A stretch of DNA of 64,000 bases from NCBI GenBank assembly GCA_033725935.1, contig MU867086.1, forward strand, positions 124,001 to 188,000. The letters are read 5' to 3'. Source of the stretch: Cladorrhinum sp. PSN259. Its lineage: Eukaryota; Ascomycota; Sordariomycetes; Sordariales; Podosporaceae. Both the position numbers and the translations under genes were made by a program. The number at the start of each line of letters is the position of its first letter. Positions within the stretch are counted from its first letter, which is position 1. Below are positions 23,613 to 34,259 of this stretch, in pieces. The notes under the pieces were generated by a model. The model was not told the origin of the DNA. It saw only the letters and a list, made by a program, of their open reading frames with translations, and searched no databases.

Positions 23613-25399
23613 TCAGTAACCTCCATTATATACACCTCCTCGTGCCTGACCTCCCTGCTGCCACCCCTGACTCTGCTGTCCACCCTGAGACCCATCACTA
23701 TACCCCCTCACATGTCCATACGTCCCCTGACCATGTTCCCTCTCCGCCCAAGACCCATTACTAAACTGCCTCGCATGTCCTTGTCCATACCCATGCTGTC
23801 CAACAACAGCCTGCTGAGGATCAGGCAACTCAGAAGCAGGTATACTAACAACCGTAGGCGTGTACCTGTGCGACGATCCCACCGTAGGAGCATATGATCC
23901 CCCTAAAGGTGTCGGACTCGAAGGAGGCGGTGGACTGCTTGGAGCATGATACCCTGCTTTATACGTCATCCCTTGCTGCTGTCCTTGCCCATACCCAGGA
24001 GACACAGGATCGACCACCCCGCCTCCCAAACCAGGAGCATCAGCAAAGGGATTCTCGGTATTCACCATCTGAGGCACAGGTTGGTGAGTTTTCTTCTTAC
24101 TCCTCGCCCTGACTACTAAACAGGCTATCAGAGCAATAAGTAAAATGGCGCCTATGCCCGCTCCGATGCCTATGCCTATTACTGCTCCCTGGGATAAACC
24201 TGATGAGGAAGAAGAAGAAGGAGGAAGTTCGTGTTCGACCTGGTATGACATTGCCAGAGCGATGTTGACCAGTGCAGAAGTGGGGATGCTCGAGTTTTGC
24301 GGCGGCACGCCGGGGGCTCCGACCGTTATCATCGGGGGAGTCGCTTTGGCCGCCAGAGAAGAAAAGCAAGGGGTTTGAGAGGCCATTAGGCGGGTGAATT
24401 TGAGGTATCCACTGGAAATCCAATCAGCATGATCCGTAAAAAGAGACCGGGGGGGGAGGGGGGGTGGAAGAGAGGGAAAAAAAAACACTCACTTGGGACA
24501 ACACATGCCCGAAACGGAATAGTAATCGTTTGGACACTTTGGTAAAGCAATCAACTGTCCATCCTGAGGCATGGGAAACTGCCCTGCTACTGCCGCAACG
24601 AAATTTCTGGTGTTTGGTCCCGCCGTGGTTTGTTGATCCGTGGCGACTTGGCCGGCTGCCCTGCCGGAAACTATCCAGGGACAGCACTCTGGTCTGTTGG
24701 CGTTGCATCCCACTAAGGGGACATAAAACATTACGTCGCCCGCGTTGATGACTGAGAATGAGGTCGAGCTGCAGTCGCCTTCGAGGAGTTTACCTCCGCT
24801 TGAGGGCTGGTAAAAGACGGTAGTTGGAACGGCGGGAGGGAGGTCGGTAACTGGTACGGGGGGTGTTGTCAGGGTTACTGGTCTGTGAAGGGTGGTCAGT
24901 GGAGGAAGTGCTTCAATTGAGATAATATGACTTACTCAACGGAAAGTGAGACGGAAGTGGGTTGAGGAAGGACAGCCATGACACTGCTCGGTGGTGCGGA
25001 GCATGATCCCAACAACCACGACCTCTCGAATCCATCCCAGTCATTGACGACACCTGTGCAGCTAGAAGTCGCTATGGCGGAGGATACACAACTGAGATAT
25101 TGAGGTCCATTGTTGCATCTGCAATATGGCTCTCCTGATTTTGCCAGACAGCTGCCGTATTCGCCCTTTGCGCTGCAGGTTTGGGTTGCATCAAACTTGG
25201 TGCACTTGTCGGGGTTTACCAACGACAGTGTAGTGAGGGAAGTCTCGGTTTTGTCGGGGTTTTCGGTTTCGGCTGTCGCTGTGGTAGTGTTGTTGAATTG
25301 CCTGGCAAAAGCCCGGAAACGGGGTGGCATCAAGATGGTCGATGTTGGTGTGGGCATGGGCATGATGCCCGCCGGAAAGAAAGTCCTCGGGGCGGCCAT
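23613..25399 (-). CDS. Cysteine-rich single-pass membrane protein, 550 aa
   Basis: An uncharacterised fungal surface protein. Exons 25399-24936, 24882-24493 and 24411-23613 join in phase. The extracellular part is cysteine-rich, with spaced pairs such as CNANRPECCPW and CPNDYYSVSGMCCP typical of this group of Mid2-like fungal proteins, and Ser-rich stretches that may be O-glycosylated. One membrane helix lies at about 360-385, followed by a basic stop-transfer RARSKKK. The roughly 160-residue cytoplasmic tail is rich in Pro, Gly, Gln and Tyr. The N-terminus is only moderately hydrophobic and is not a convincing signal peptide, so the true start could lie elsewhere. The layout suggests a wall-stress sensor or adhesion role, which is inference only. 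Confidence 0.72.
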
Positions 25400-26270
25400 A
25401 TCCAATTACTGTCGATGATTACTGAATACTCTACAGTCAAATTTCCAGAAGAAAAGGAAGGATGGGCAATGGTCTCTTTTTGTTTGGCGACATGAAAACG
25501 CCACCGGAGGCCACCCCATCGAAGCCCAAACCGCTTTTGTACTCTTGCACTGTGCAATGTTTCGGGATAACGGTTCACCATTTGCTTGTCAAGACGCTAT
25601 TTGGCAGCGGCTGAAAGACGCTTGCAGAGGCGGAGCTCTGGGGTTGGCTGAGATCCAGGCCTGGGGAGGAGGGCGCTTTGTCTACTTTAGGTGGTTGGTC
25701 GGTATTTGCCCATGCACACATGCACACGCACATCACATATACCATGTCCACGTTGTTGGGTTCTTTTTATTTTCGATCTCACTGGCTGCTGGGGAGCCCG
25801 ATCTAGATGACGTCGAGGTTGGCATATTCCACAACTCGGTTTTGAAACATGGAAGAAACTGTAAGAAACGAAATTGGAAGAGTGTCGCAGAAAAGTCGAG
25901 AATTCTGAAGTGAAAATACCAAGAGCATAAAGTGAAAAGGCGGGGTTGAACAACAGAAGCAATTGCTCCGCTCGAAGCTGTCAAGGCAGTTGCGGTCAAG
26001 GGTCTCGACGGCGGTCTGGACCCGCGGCAGTGGTTTTGCCAAGGGCGGAGTGCTGGCATCGATGGATCGTTAAGGTTTTTCATTTAACCCAGCTGAAGCA
26101 CTAACATCTCGCTAAGAATTCCCTCCCAGTGTCGCAGATCTCTTCCTAATTAGGACATGTACTGTATACGCCAGTTCAATCCTGCGGCCGCTCTTGCTTT
26201 TCCACCATCACCATCAAAGAAACAACAGATTCTTCCCGTTTCCCCCCACTCAACTCACTCAAATCTCGTA
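25400..26270. other. Intergenic, no gene seen
   Basis: This lies between the membrane protein start (-) and the epoxide hydrolase stop (-). Open frames overlap on both strands without domains or splice logic. It holds the presumed promoter of the membrane protein; no clear core element was recognised. Confidence 0.5.
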
Positions 26271-27553
26271 CTAACTTTCCCCCAAATCAACTTTAACATC
26301 CAAACCCCCTCTTCCAAACATGTCCCCCAGATCCCCCACCAACTCCCCGGGCTTCTCCCAAGCCGCAAAGTGCCCACCACTCCCATGCCTCCTCTCAAAA
26401 ACCACCCTCCCCAGGGTCCTCACATACGCCCTGGGAGAAACAACCAAATCCGCAGGAAAAACCGAACACCCCAGCTTTACCGCACCGTTATACTCCAGAA
26501 TCCTCTCGTCCCTAGGTTCCGCATTCGTAGTCTCGTAGTAAATCCTCACGCTGGCTGCCGCACCGGCCTTGCTGAACAAATAAATACTAACCCACGTCAG
26601 GATCTCATCATCAGTCCAGGGGTAATTATCTGTCCAGTCGTGCAGCTTCTCGTATATCCAGGATAACAAACCCACCGGGCTGTCGGTCAGACCTAGACCG
26701 ATCGTGCTCGGTTTCGTCGACTGCAGAGAGTTGTATCCGAAACCTTTTTCGTAGAACCATTTGGTGCGCGCCAGACCCTTTTTTTCCTCTTCGGAGAGAA
26801 ACAGAGACAAAGATTGGAGGTACAAGAGCGGGTGGTTGAGGAACGTGGGGGCACGACACCAGGTGAAGTTTATGTGGGATGCGATTATGTGGCTAGGGTA
26901 GAGGACTCCCAGATTGCGGGTTATTGCGAAGCCCCAGTCGCCTCCCTGGGTTGCGTATCTGGCGTAGCCCAGCTTGAGCATGAGCTTGTGCAGCGTCTCG
27001 GCGTACTGGTTGAAGGCAAAGCCGGGCTTAGTTGGGCCGTCGGAGAAGCCAAAGTTTGGGAGAGAGGGGGCGACGACGTGGAAGGATGGATGGGAAGGGT
27101 CTAAAGGGTTGGTGAGGAGCGGAAGAACTTTGAGTACTTCAAGAAAGCTCCCGGGCCCTGAATGAGTGAAATTTGTCAGTTTCATTAAAAGGGCAGCGAG
27201 TGGTTTGACTTTTATATGGACTTACATCCGTGGCAAAACACAAGAGGAATGGCGTCCTTGCGAGTGCTCTTCTGATGTACAAAGTGGATGTCAAGAGGAC
27301 CGAACCCGTCAATATCGATGGATGTGGTAAATTGAGGCAGCTTGCTGTTGAGGATTTTCTCCTGTTCACGCCAGTTGAATCCGTTTTGCCAGTAATCCAC
27401 TAGCCTTTTCATGTCCGAGACGGGCACTCCATATTCCCAGCTGTCAGATAATGTGTTTTCGTCCGGGAATTCGGCCGACCTGAGCTTGGTCTGAAGCTTG
27501 GACAGCTTCGCGTCCGGGATGTTGATCTCGAAGGGCTTGATTGGGGAATCCAT
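26271..27553 (-). CDS. Epoxide hydrolase (alpha/beta hydrolase), 404 aa
   Basis: It hydrolyses epoxides to vicinal diols; the likely roles are detoxification or a tailoring step. Exons 27553-27226 and 27157-26271 are separated by a 68-nt intron. Residues 1-105 form the EHN-type N-terminal lid domain (starting FEINIPDAKLSKLQTKL). Splicing creates the oxyanion-hole motif HGWPGS (His108); the Trp codon is split by the intron, which supports this junction. The nucleophile is the Asp in GGDWG (Asp183) and the catalytic His is in GGHFAAWEKP (His372). Length and motif order match fungal microsomal-type epoxide hydrolases. No signal peptide or membrane anchor is visible. It points away from the P450 group to its right, and a functional link to that group is speculative. 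Confidence 0.9.
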
Positions 27554-28065
27554 TGTGATGAGATTACTGTGGGTTTAGGCGAATGAAGCTGGTGGAGATG
27601 AAGGTCCTTGAAGGTTACAGGGCAACTTTATATTTTGTTGATAACATTGAACGTTGTACAAGAGTGACGTTCATGATTTGCCGATTGGTAATCTTGTACC
27701 GACAAAGGCGCATGTCGACGGGATCGTCGACTGGAAGGAAGCATTGTGCGGTTGGGTTGCATATACGGAATATATTGACCTCAAAACCTGGAACTTGCAG
27801 ATGACGCAACCGCCAGAAACTCTGCTCATCTACAATTAATTGCCAGTATAATTTATCTTTTATAATCCAACTTGTTAAAGTCAAAAGAGGGGAAGTGAGA
27901 TATGAAGGGGTTAGGGTTGCCTAGATTCCCAGAAAACTGGTCAATGCACCATGTGGGGACTCACCAGAGGGATGTTGATTGGATTGAAATTTCGATTTTT
28001 TTGGAAACACTGAAATCACATGTACATACCTACAACAACAGCAGCAAGAAAAAAAGAAGAAAAAA
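27554..28065. other. Divergent intergenic region
   Basis: This is the shared upstream region of the epoxide hydrolase (-) and the acidic zinc-finger protein (+). It contains the TATA-like element listed separately and, just before 28066, a purine-rich A/G leader. No coding frame is supported. Confidence 0.5.
27626..27632 (-). promoter_or_regulatory. TATA-like box upstream of epoxide hydrolase
   Basis: On the minus strand the sequence reads AAATATAAAGT, with TATAAAG about 75 nt upstream of the ATG at 27553, a usual distance for a fungal TATA box. Confidence 0.4.
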
Positions 28066-29268
28066 ATGAACGCAGCAAAAGCACTTTTAAGCCCAATAAA
28101 AATTGCGGCCAAAGCCAAGAAAGTGCCGCCCAAAGCAGCCAAAAAGACACGCCCAACAGAGTTGAAACAGCAACTCTTCAAACAAATACAACTCGCGATT
28201 TCCGATATCGAACGGGTCAGTGTCAACAAGCAGACAACGGATCCAAAATATGCGCTAGCACGCTTCCAACTCAAGGAAGCACACAAGGAGCTTGCCGAAC
28301 TGAAGGACGAGCTCCGTGACCAACTCAACACCGTCCAGGCCTACCTTGCCGACTCGTCCTTGAACGGCCCGAGGAAATATGGCAAATATAAGAAAGGCGA
28401 CCCCATCTTCTGCTCGGCGTGCGGTCAGGGGTTGCAACCGGCCCAACTAGCCGCCCACACCAAGACCGCGTGTCCAGTCCGCTTGTGGCGGGTATTCAGA
28501 GCCCGGGAGGAGGAGGAGAAGAAAGAGATTGATGAACCTACCACGGCCCAGTCGTCACCCGAACTGGAAATCTCATTCCCTATTAGTACATCCGAGCCGG
28601 TGGGACAACCCCCCGCTGCCAGTGGCACACCGGCAGAACCAGAACCAGAACCAGAACCAGTGGAACCAGAGCTGACGACTCTGAAACCCACAAAACCACC
28701 CAAGAAAAAGAAACCTCCTCCCCCCAAGAGACCAGTAACCTGCTCGTTCTGTTCGATGCCGTTCGGCTCGACGGACGAGATGTACACCGCTTTTTTTCAA
28801 CAAAACTGCAGCCGCACGAGACTCTGCGAACGGGGGCAGGTGTTCAAGGACGCCTTGGACGAAAAGAAGAGGATCATAAAAGAGGAGAAGGATAAGAGAA
28901 AGTTAAAGGAGCAAGAGGAGGAGGAGGAGGCGGCGAGGTTATTGTTGGAGGAGGAGCAGGGTGAGGTTGACAAGGTCGAGGTTGACAAGGTCGAGGTTGA
29001 CAAGGTCGAGGTTGAGGTGGTGGCTGCTGACCAAAATAAGAGAAAAGTTGAGATGACGATTTCCAGGTCTTCTGGTATGGCCTTCGATTCGTCTACTAGC
29101 AGTGGGAACTTGAATGATGCCAATGATATTATTGGGTCTTTGGGGGATGAGTTTGAGGTGATTGAGGAGGTGGAGGAATACGAGAAGCACGAAAAAGAGG
29201 GAGAGGAGGGGCCTGTGAAGGGGGATGAAATGAGAAAGTGGATGGAGCAGTTTGAGAAGGAGAAGTGA
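28066..29268 (+). CDS. Unknown acidic coiled protein with two zinc-knuckle-like motifs, 400 aa
   Basis: A single open frame with an ATG preceded by a purine-rich leader. I do not recognise a family. The first 35 residues are very basic (Lys/Ala/Pro), as in nuclear or mitochondrial targeting tails. A helical stretch (about 40-95) follows. A first Cys/His motif (CSACG...H...C, about 123-143) matches C-x2-C-x12-H-x4-C. A Pro/Glu and Pro/Lys spacer contains EP dipeptide repeats. A second cysteine cluster follows (CSFC...C...C, about 227-251). The rest is a Glu-rich predicted coiled coil with a three-fold EVDKV repeat and an acidic C-terminus. Low-complexity composition supports a disordered nuclear or scaffold protein, but function is unknown. 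No introns are needed. Confidence 0.62.
   Translation: MNAAKALLSPIKIAAKAKKVPPKAAKKTRPTELKQQLFKQIQLAISDIERVSVNKQTTDPKYALARFQLKEAHKELAELKDELRDQLNTVQAYLADSSLNGPRKYGKYKKGDPIFCSACGQGLQPAQLAAHTKTACPVRLWRVFRAREEEEKKEIDEPTTAQSSPELEISFPISTSEPVGQPPAASGTPAEPEPEPEPVEPELTTLKPTKPPKKKKPPPPKRPVTCSFCSMPFGSTDEMYTAFFQQNCSRTRLCERGQVFKDALDEKKRIIKEEKDKRKLKEQEEEEEAARLLLEEEQGEVDKVEVDKVEVDKVEVEVVAADQNKRKVEMTISRSSGMAFDSSTSSGNLNDANDIIGSLGDEFEVIEEVEEYEKHEKEGEEGPVKGDEMRKWMEQFEKEK
28963..29007. repeat. 15-bp in-frame tandem repeat, three copies
   Basis: Three exact copies of a 15-bp unit (GAGGTTGACAAGGTC) plus a partial fourth encode EVDKV repeats in the acidic protein at 28066-29268. The unit length keeps the frame, so copy number can change without destroying the gene. 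Confidence 0.9.
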
Positions 29269-29719
29269 TTTGATGAATGTAAGTTTTGGTCACATTTGAA
29301 ATATTATTAAAGGAGTCTATGTAAAATAAGATGAGCCCTTGAATGGCACGTGATGGAAGGAATTAATTACTTGGTGCAAAATAACTAGCAGAGTCCTACA
29401 ATGCAACTGTAAGAAGGCATAAAATCACAATACATGCTGAGTTTATACCTTTCAATGTCTAATTCACTTGCTCGTGCGCCTGTTTGGCTCCTGTTGAGGC
29501 AATCCTGACGCCTCTCTACGCATGCTGAATATACCGATCTGCACAAGTAATTCTTGCCACCGCGTCAACTGATACTGGAGCACGGCCCTGTTGCTTGACT
29601 TTTGCCACAAAAACAATCAATTGAGCCAACTATCCTGATAATCTGGCCGTAAAACTCATCTCCCACCTCCCGCTAATTTTTCCGCTGTAGCCATACAATC
29701 GTAACCGACATGCTTCCAT
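29269..29719. other. Convergent intergenic region
   Basis: The 3' flanks of the acidic protein (+) and the SDR/beta-lactamase-like gene (-). A/T-rich patches after 29280 could hold poly(A) signals. No gene is seen. Confidence 0.5.
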
Positions 29720-32151
29720 TTATTTACCTGTCTTCTTGACAAAAAGTTCACCATCGGGCCTTCCAACCGGATCCTGGATCCAGCGAATAACATTGATAGG
29801 CTTACCCTTAAACTCGATTAAAAAAGGAGTAGGGTGGTAGTGGACGCGTCGCCCTCTCTGAAGCTGATCGTCATAACTCGTGAACCATGTAAAGGTGTCG
29901 TCGTGGTGATGGGATAGCGTATAGCCCTGAGTTTTTCTTCCTTGCATACGCATCTCAAGCTTACCATCATCGTCCAACACGATCTCAAGGGCAAAGCTGC
30001 CCGCAATCCCAACATACATTCCAACATACTCCTTGAGTTTCCGCTTTGGGCCGCCACTCACCGCACCAATCTGTACATCTTGTGTGAGCTCTTCGTATTT
30101 CTTCCGCGCTTTGCTGACGCTCTCTACCGCAAGCCGTACGTAGTCGTTAGTGCGAGGTTGAGAGTCGTTTTCTTTTGCCAACAGCGTCTCGACTAGGAGC
30201 TGGCCAATCCAGTGGGCAGCATCATTGCGCGTTGTCGTATTGGTGAGGACAATGACGGCCGACTCGGTCTCGGGAAGCAACATGACAAAGTGGGAAGCGC
30301 CGACTAAGCTACCCTGGTTCCACAGAGCCAAACGGGTCTTGGTTGGCGGCAGAATGCCCGCCCCCAGGATGGGCATTTTCTCGACCAACTCGGCGTTTAC
30401 AGTGAAGTTGCCGACAGTACCAGGAAGCTGACTTCGAGCCCAACCCGTCGCATAACTCTTCTCCCGGAACGTTGGAGTTTCCATGACCTGTAGAGGTGTG
30501 AAAAGCCACCTGATGTCGCCACCAGCAACTAACATAGTCTCCGCTTCTCTTTTCTGTCCATTCTCGAGCTTGTTCTGGATAGACCAGTGACTCATCAGCA
30601 ACTTGTAGAACGTGGATAAATCATTCGCTGTGCTCAAAAGTCCCTCGGCAGCGCCCAGAGGTCCGGAGGCAACGACTCCTGGAAGAGGAACGGGATGTGG
30701 ATTGTTTGTTTCACCCCAAACGTTGTATGCCTGTGTATGGTTGTCGTCGAAGGGGGTGCCCCAGTCTATCTCGTCGCTGTTGTCGGACTTGCCATCGGTA
30801 GACGCATTATTGTTTGTCGTGATTGTTCTCGTCATGGAGAGGGGAGCCAGGACATTCAGCTCAAGATAGTCGTGGTACCGCTGACCGGACACGTCGGCAA
30901 TGACGTCTCCAAGGATCTCGTATCCGAGACTGCAGCGATTGAAGACTGCCCTCGGGCTGCCGCGAGGGATGAATGCGCGGAACATGGTAGAAATCTGTTC
31001 ACTAGTGAGCAGAACTTGTCCGCCTGCGCCTTCCCAGATGCGGCTGCCCTCCCGGACTCCGGTTCGATGGGCAACAAGGTCGGCAATTGTGAAAACGGTT
31101 GCACGGCCAGAGTCACTGTCTTCAGCCGAGATGGCATCAGTATACGAGAGCTTGCCTCGGCTACGGAGCTGATCCAAACAGAAACCCGTAAAGCTCTCTG
31201 TCAGGCCGGCAATGGGAAAAATGGTCTCGGCCGTGACGGGTTCCTTGGTATCCCAGTCGCGATATCCAATACCCTCCTTAAACACGACAGCTCCATCGTC
31301 AATGACGGTGACAATTGCGCCCACAACGCCTGAAAGGCGGCAGATGGACTCGATTTTCTGCTTGTCACTTTGCAATGTCTTGTTGAGCGCGGCCTTTTCC
31401 CCGTTGATCGTGGCCTTATCCTTGATGGGCGCGGCCTTCTCTTTGTTGGAGTCGTCGGCTTGCTTGCCGGAAGCCATTTGATAGCCATCTATGTGCCAAA
31501 CCGTGCCGTTGTCCCCAAAGCCCAGCCCTTCCGTAACGTTGATCATCTTTTCAATTGACGCAGAGAGACAAGAGCCTTCAAGGTCTTGAGCCCTAGTTTG
31601 CAGGGTGATGCGAGAGATGTAGTCGGCCAAGAGTTTCAGGTGCAACTCGTTTGAAAATAGGTCGGCGGATTTGCCCGAAATTTTATGCTTGCAGGTTTCG
31701 ACAGAGGATATTTGGATGACGCGTGCATTGGCTGCCTGTCTGAGCGAAGGCAGGAAGGCTTCGACGATGGAACCCGTTCCAGCGACATAACGGTGATAGT
31801 TATCTTGAACATCCTTGGCGTCATCATCCAACTTGCAAATGCATGGTGGCAGGATGAAGATATTTAGAGTGCGGCTCCCGAGGCATCGGGCAGCATTTTT
31901 CACCTCGGCTGCGGATGTAGGATCGAACAAGGGTAAAATGACTATTCCCTTGGTGAGGAACTAGCAAAGGCCGTTAGCAAATCCGCATACCTGAGCATGA
32001 TAAAGATCTTGCAACGTACCTCGTGTTTTTGCTCGGTGGTGAGCTCGTTGCCATAAGTGCCCCAGACGTCGTAGCCTTGCTCCCGATACTGGAAAGCCAA
32101 TTGCTTGCTGACATCATGGCCGAGGTCGACGATAAGAATGCGGAGTGGCAT
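29720..32151 (-). CDS. SDR-like / beta-lactamase-like fusion, probable pseudoenzyme, 790 aa
   Basis: Exons 32151-32020 and 31960-29720 join in phase. Residues 1-205 look like a short-chain dehydrogenase Rossmann fold (RILIVDLGHDVSKQLAFQY; later VIQISSVETC), but the glycine-rich TGxxxGxG and the YxxxK signature are not intact. A Lys-rich linker (about 205-245) leads to a serine beta-lactamase-like (class C/esterase) domain. In relatives the active site has S-x-x-K, Y-x-N and a His/Lys-Gly motif. Here the first aligned site reads GLTE (about 296-299), the second RCS (386-388) and the third WNQG (about 591-594), so all three appear lost. The domain is otherwise full length, including the C-terminal lipocalin-like part. 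A binding or regulatory role, or unusual chemistry, is inference. The neighbour P450 lies upstream on the same strand. Confidence 0.75.
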
Positions 32152-32245
32152 TTTGAGATGACTCTGTATACGGTTGAAGCAGTTAATGATACGTGATGCG
32201 AAATGCTAGTGTCTTGAGATGTTTGGGTTGAAATAATTTGCTGGA

Positions 32246-32497
32246 TTAAACACAATGAAGCATGCAGAACAGTTGCAGTGAAAATGGGAGGAGAGCAGGA
32301 AAACTTGCACGTTGTCTCGCGCCGTCGGTCGCTTTCAACGACAACCGAGTGGATCGAGTACGACATCCTCGGTAGGAATCGTCGCTGCTTGCCCTTTGTC
32401 CTTCGCAGTCGGTGTCTGTCAGTGACGACTCGGTGCATGGAGTAAGACATCCTCCGCTGGACTCGTCACTTTCCACAATCTCAACCTCGACCGCCAT
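32246..32497 (-). CDS. Possible 83-aa repeat-containing small ORF
   Basis: The ATG at 32497 (context AATCATGGCGG) opens a frame of 83 codons made largely of two diverged 28-residue units (see the repeat entry); Ser/Thr, Arg and single Cys residues recur at matching places. It lies between the P450 stop and the fusion gene start on the same strand, so it may be a small gene, an upstream ORF of the 32151 gene, or a relic. A second frame across the same DNA is also open, which weakens the case. Confidence 0.27.
   Translation of the reverse strand: MAVEVEIVESDESSGGCLTPCTESSLTDTDCEGQRASSDDSYRGCRTRSTRLSLKATDGARQRASFPALLPFSLQLFCMLHCV
32323..32490. repeat. 84-bp imperfect tandem duplication
   Basis: Two adjacent copies with an 84-bp period (about 32323-32406 and 32407-32490) share roughly two-thirds of bases; the exact 12-mer-like core GACATCCTC occurs in both. 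The period equals 28 codons, so the minus-strand frame at 32246-32497 is kept across both copies. Confidence 0.65.
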
Positions 32498-32750
32498 GAT
32501 TGTAATTTCCTCTCCAACTGAGCAACGGTCCGAGTTCTTCTTCAGGTTGGTAATTTTATGTTTCGGAAAGATCAGTTTGTTGAGTCCAGTCTGTGGGTCG
32601 TTGACGTCAAGACGGGAGTCAGAGGGAGAAAGGATGTGGGTGAATGGGGCAGCCACCAAAGTCTACTCAGGCAAAGAGGAAACCATCATCTTTTTTCCAA
32701 CAACTCAAAGCACCTTTGGATTGTATTTATTCTCTATCCAACAGGAAAGG

Positions 32751-34259
32751 TTACTTGGGCTTATCTGCCTCGGTGATCCTGACCAGCATATTCTCAAACT
32801 TGGGAGCGACGTAATGGTACTCGTCCCACCCCCTTCTCGGTTCAACCATCTGCATGTCAAAGGCCCGAACGAGTTCAAAAATGACCTTGTTCATCTCCAA
32901 TGACGCAATCAGCTTTCCTGAACACATCCACCTGCCTCCACCAAATGTGATATCCAACGCCTTCAACCTCCGTGATCGTGTGGCCTCGTCAACTTCACAA
33001 AACCTCTCTGGTCGGAAAACATCGGCATCTTGTCCAAAGATATCCTTGCTCATGAACACGGCCGAGTAGTTGTTTCCCACGGCCGTCCCTTCCGGCAGGT
33101 AGAAGCCGTGGAAGGTCTCACCGCCGGCCGGAACATTCTTGTAGTGTCCGTAGTTTGCCGGGCAAGTAAAACGCAACCCCTCCTGCAGGACGCCCTGGAG
33201 GTATGGGAGCTTCATTGCTTGATCTTTCGGCACGATGCCCTCGCTTGAAAGGGTCACAGTGCCGGTGGTCATGGCATCTGAGATCTCACGCTTGAGGCGG
33301 GCATAGGCGTGAGGAGTCGAGATGAGGTGCATCAGTGTGACAGAGAGGACGTTGGTGGTCGTGTCAGAGCCGGCAATGAGCTGTAACATTGCCTCACCCT
33401 CCATCTCTCCCCGAGTCATGCCGTTGCGGATGAATGCGCCAATCATGTCGTTTTTCGGCTTGGCATCTGGCTGCAAGCGCTCACGGATGAGCTTGTTGAC
33501 CACACCCATTATCTTTCCAGGTCCCGATTTGTCCGTCTCCTTGGCCCCGACCAACCTGATCCCCAGCGGCGAAAACACGATGCGGCGCAAAAGGGGAAGT
33601 TCCATGAAGAGGGTGACAGTTTTCATCAGTTGAGGGCCCGAGTGACCCACCCAGTCGTACACGTCGATGCCCTCGTCCAAATGACCAAAGGATTTGCCGT
33701 AGGCGAGACGGGTGATGATGTCCATGGTCACATATCGCATGATCTCGGATATATCAACAATCCGCGAGCTGCCGGGGGTAGAGAGATACTTGCGTCGTAC
33801 CAGGGAGAGGAATTTGGTAATCTCGGAGTCGATGGCCGGCTCGAGGTCGGCGCCGTTCTCACGTCCACTGTATGCGCTCTGAGTCTTGGCCTTGAAACGA
33901 TCGTGCTCCTCGATCTCGCACATGGTGAAGACGTTTTCGTACTCGGGGTGGAATTTGCCTCCCTTGTTCCACTCATCTCTGGGATATCTGGATCGGGCCG
34001 AGTTGATGGCGCGTATCATGTCGGGATCGCTGGTGACTACCTGGTTGGGACCAACGCGGACGATTGGTCCGTACTTTTTGTCCAACTTGCGCATCCGAGA
34101 CCTCGCCTGGCTGGTCCAGACCAGGTTGTAAGCTGGCCAAAGGTTCGAGAAGCGGGCAAAGAAGGGCCCGGGTATGTGGCGAAGTTGATACCACGCCTTG
34201 ACAGAGGACGCCACATACCAGAGCACAAAGAGCCCGGCTGCTACGAGTGGTATTGACAT
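32751..34259 (-). CDS. Cytochrome P450 monooxygenase, 502 aa, intronless
   Basis: A membrane-anchored heme monooxygenase of the endoplasmic reticulum, resembling the pisatin demethylase/benzoate hydroxylase-like fungal P450 groups. One hydrophobic N-terminal helix (PLVAAGLFVLWYVASSV) is followed by the proline hinge HIPGP. The I-helix oxygen-binding motif AGSDTT, the K-helix ExxR (EGLR) and the heme loop FGGGRWMCSG (Cys near 446) are all present, so it should be active. The start was set at ATG 34259, which places the anchor at the very N-terminus; an upstream in-frame ATG at 34301 would add 14 residues. No intron interrupts it, unlike most neighbours. The fusion gene downstream on the same strand and the nearby epoxide hydrolase allow a tailoring-cluster reading, but no backbone synthase is in the window. 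Confidence 0.92.
   Translation of the reverse strand: MSIPLVAAGLFVLWYVASSVKAWYQLRHIPGPFFARFSNLWPAYNLVWTSQARSRMRKLDKKYGPIVRVGPNQVVTSDPDMIRAINSARSRYPRDEWNKGGKFHPEYENVFTMCEIEEHDRFKAKTQSAYSGRENGADLEPAIDSEITKFLSLVRRKYLSTPGSSRIVDISEIMRYVTMDIITRLAYGKSFGHLDEGIDVYDWVGHSGPQLMKTVTLFMELPLLRRIVFSPLGIRLVGAKETDKSGPGKIMGVVNKLIRERLQPDAKPKNDMIGAFIRNGMTRGEMEGEAMLQLIAGSDTTTNVLSVTLMHLISTPHAYARLKREISDAMTTGTVTLSSEGIVPKDQAMKLPYLQGVLQEGLRFTCPANYGHYKNVPAGGETFHGFYLPEGTAVGNNYSAVFMSKDIFGQDADVFRPERFCEVDEATRSRRLKALDITFGGGRWMCSGKLIASLEMNKVIFELVRAFDMQMVEPRRGWDEYHYVAPKFENMLVRITEADKPK

Noticed and set aside
30695..31333. 212-codon plus-strand open frame
   Set aside because: Antisense to the SDR/beta-lactamase-like gene; no coding features of its own.
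33630..34256. 208-codon plus-strand open frame
   Set aside because: Antisense shadow of the P450 gene.
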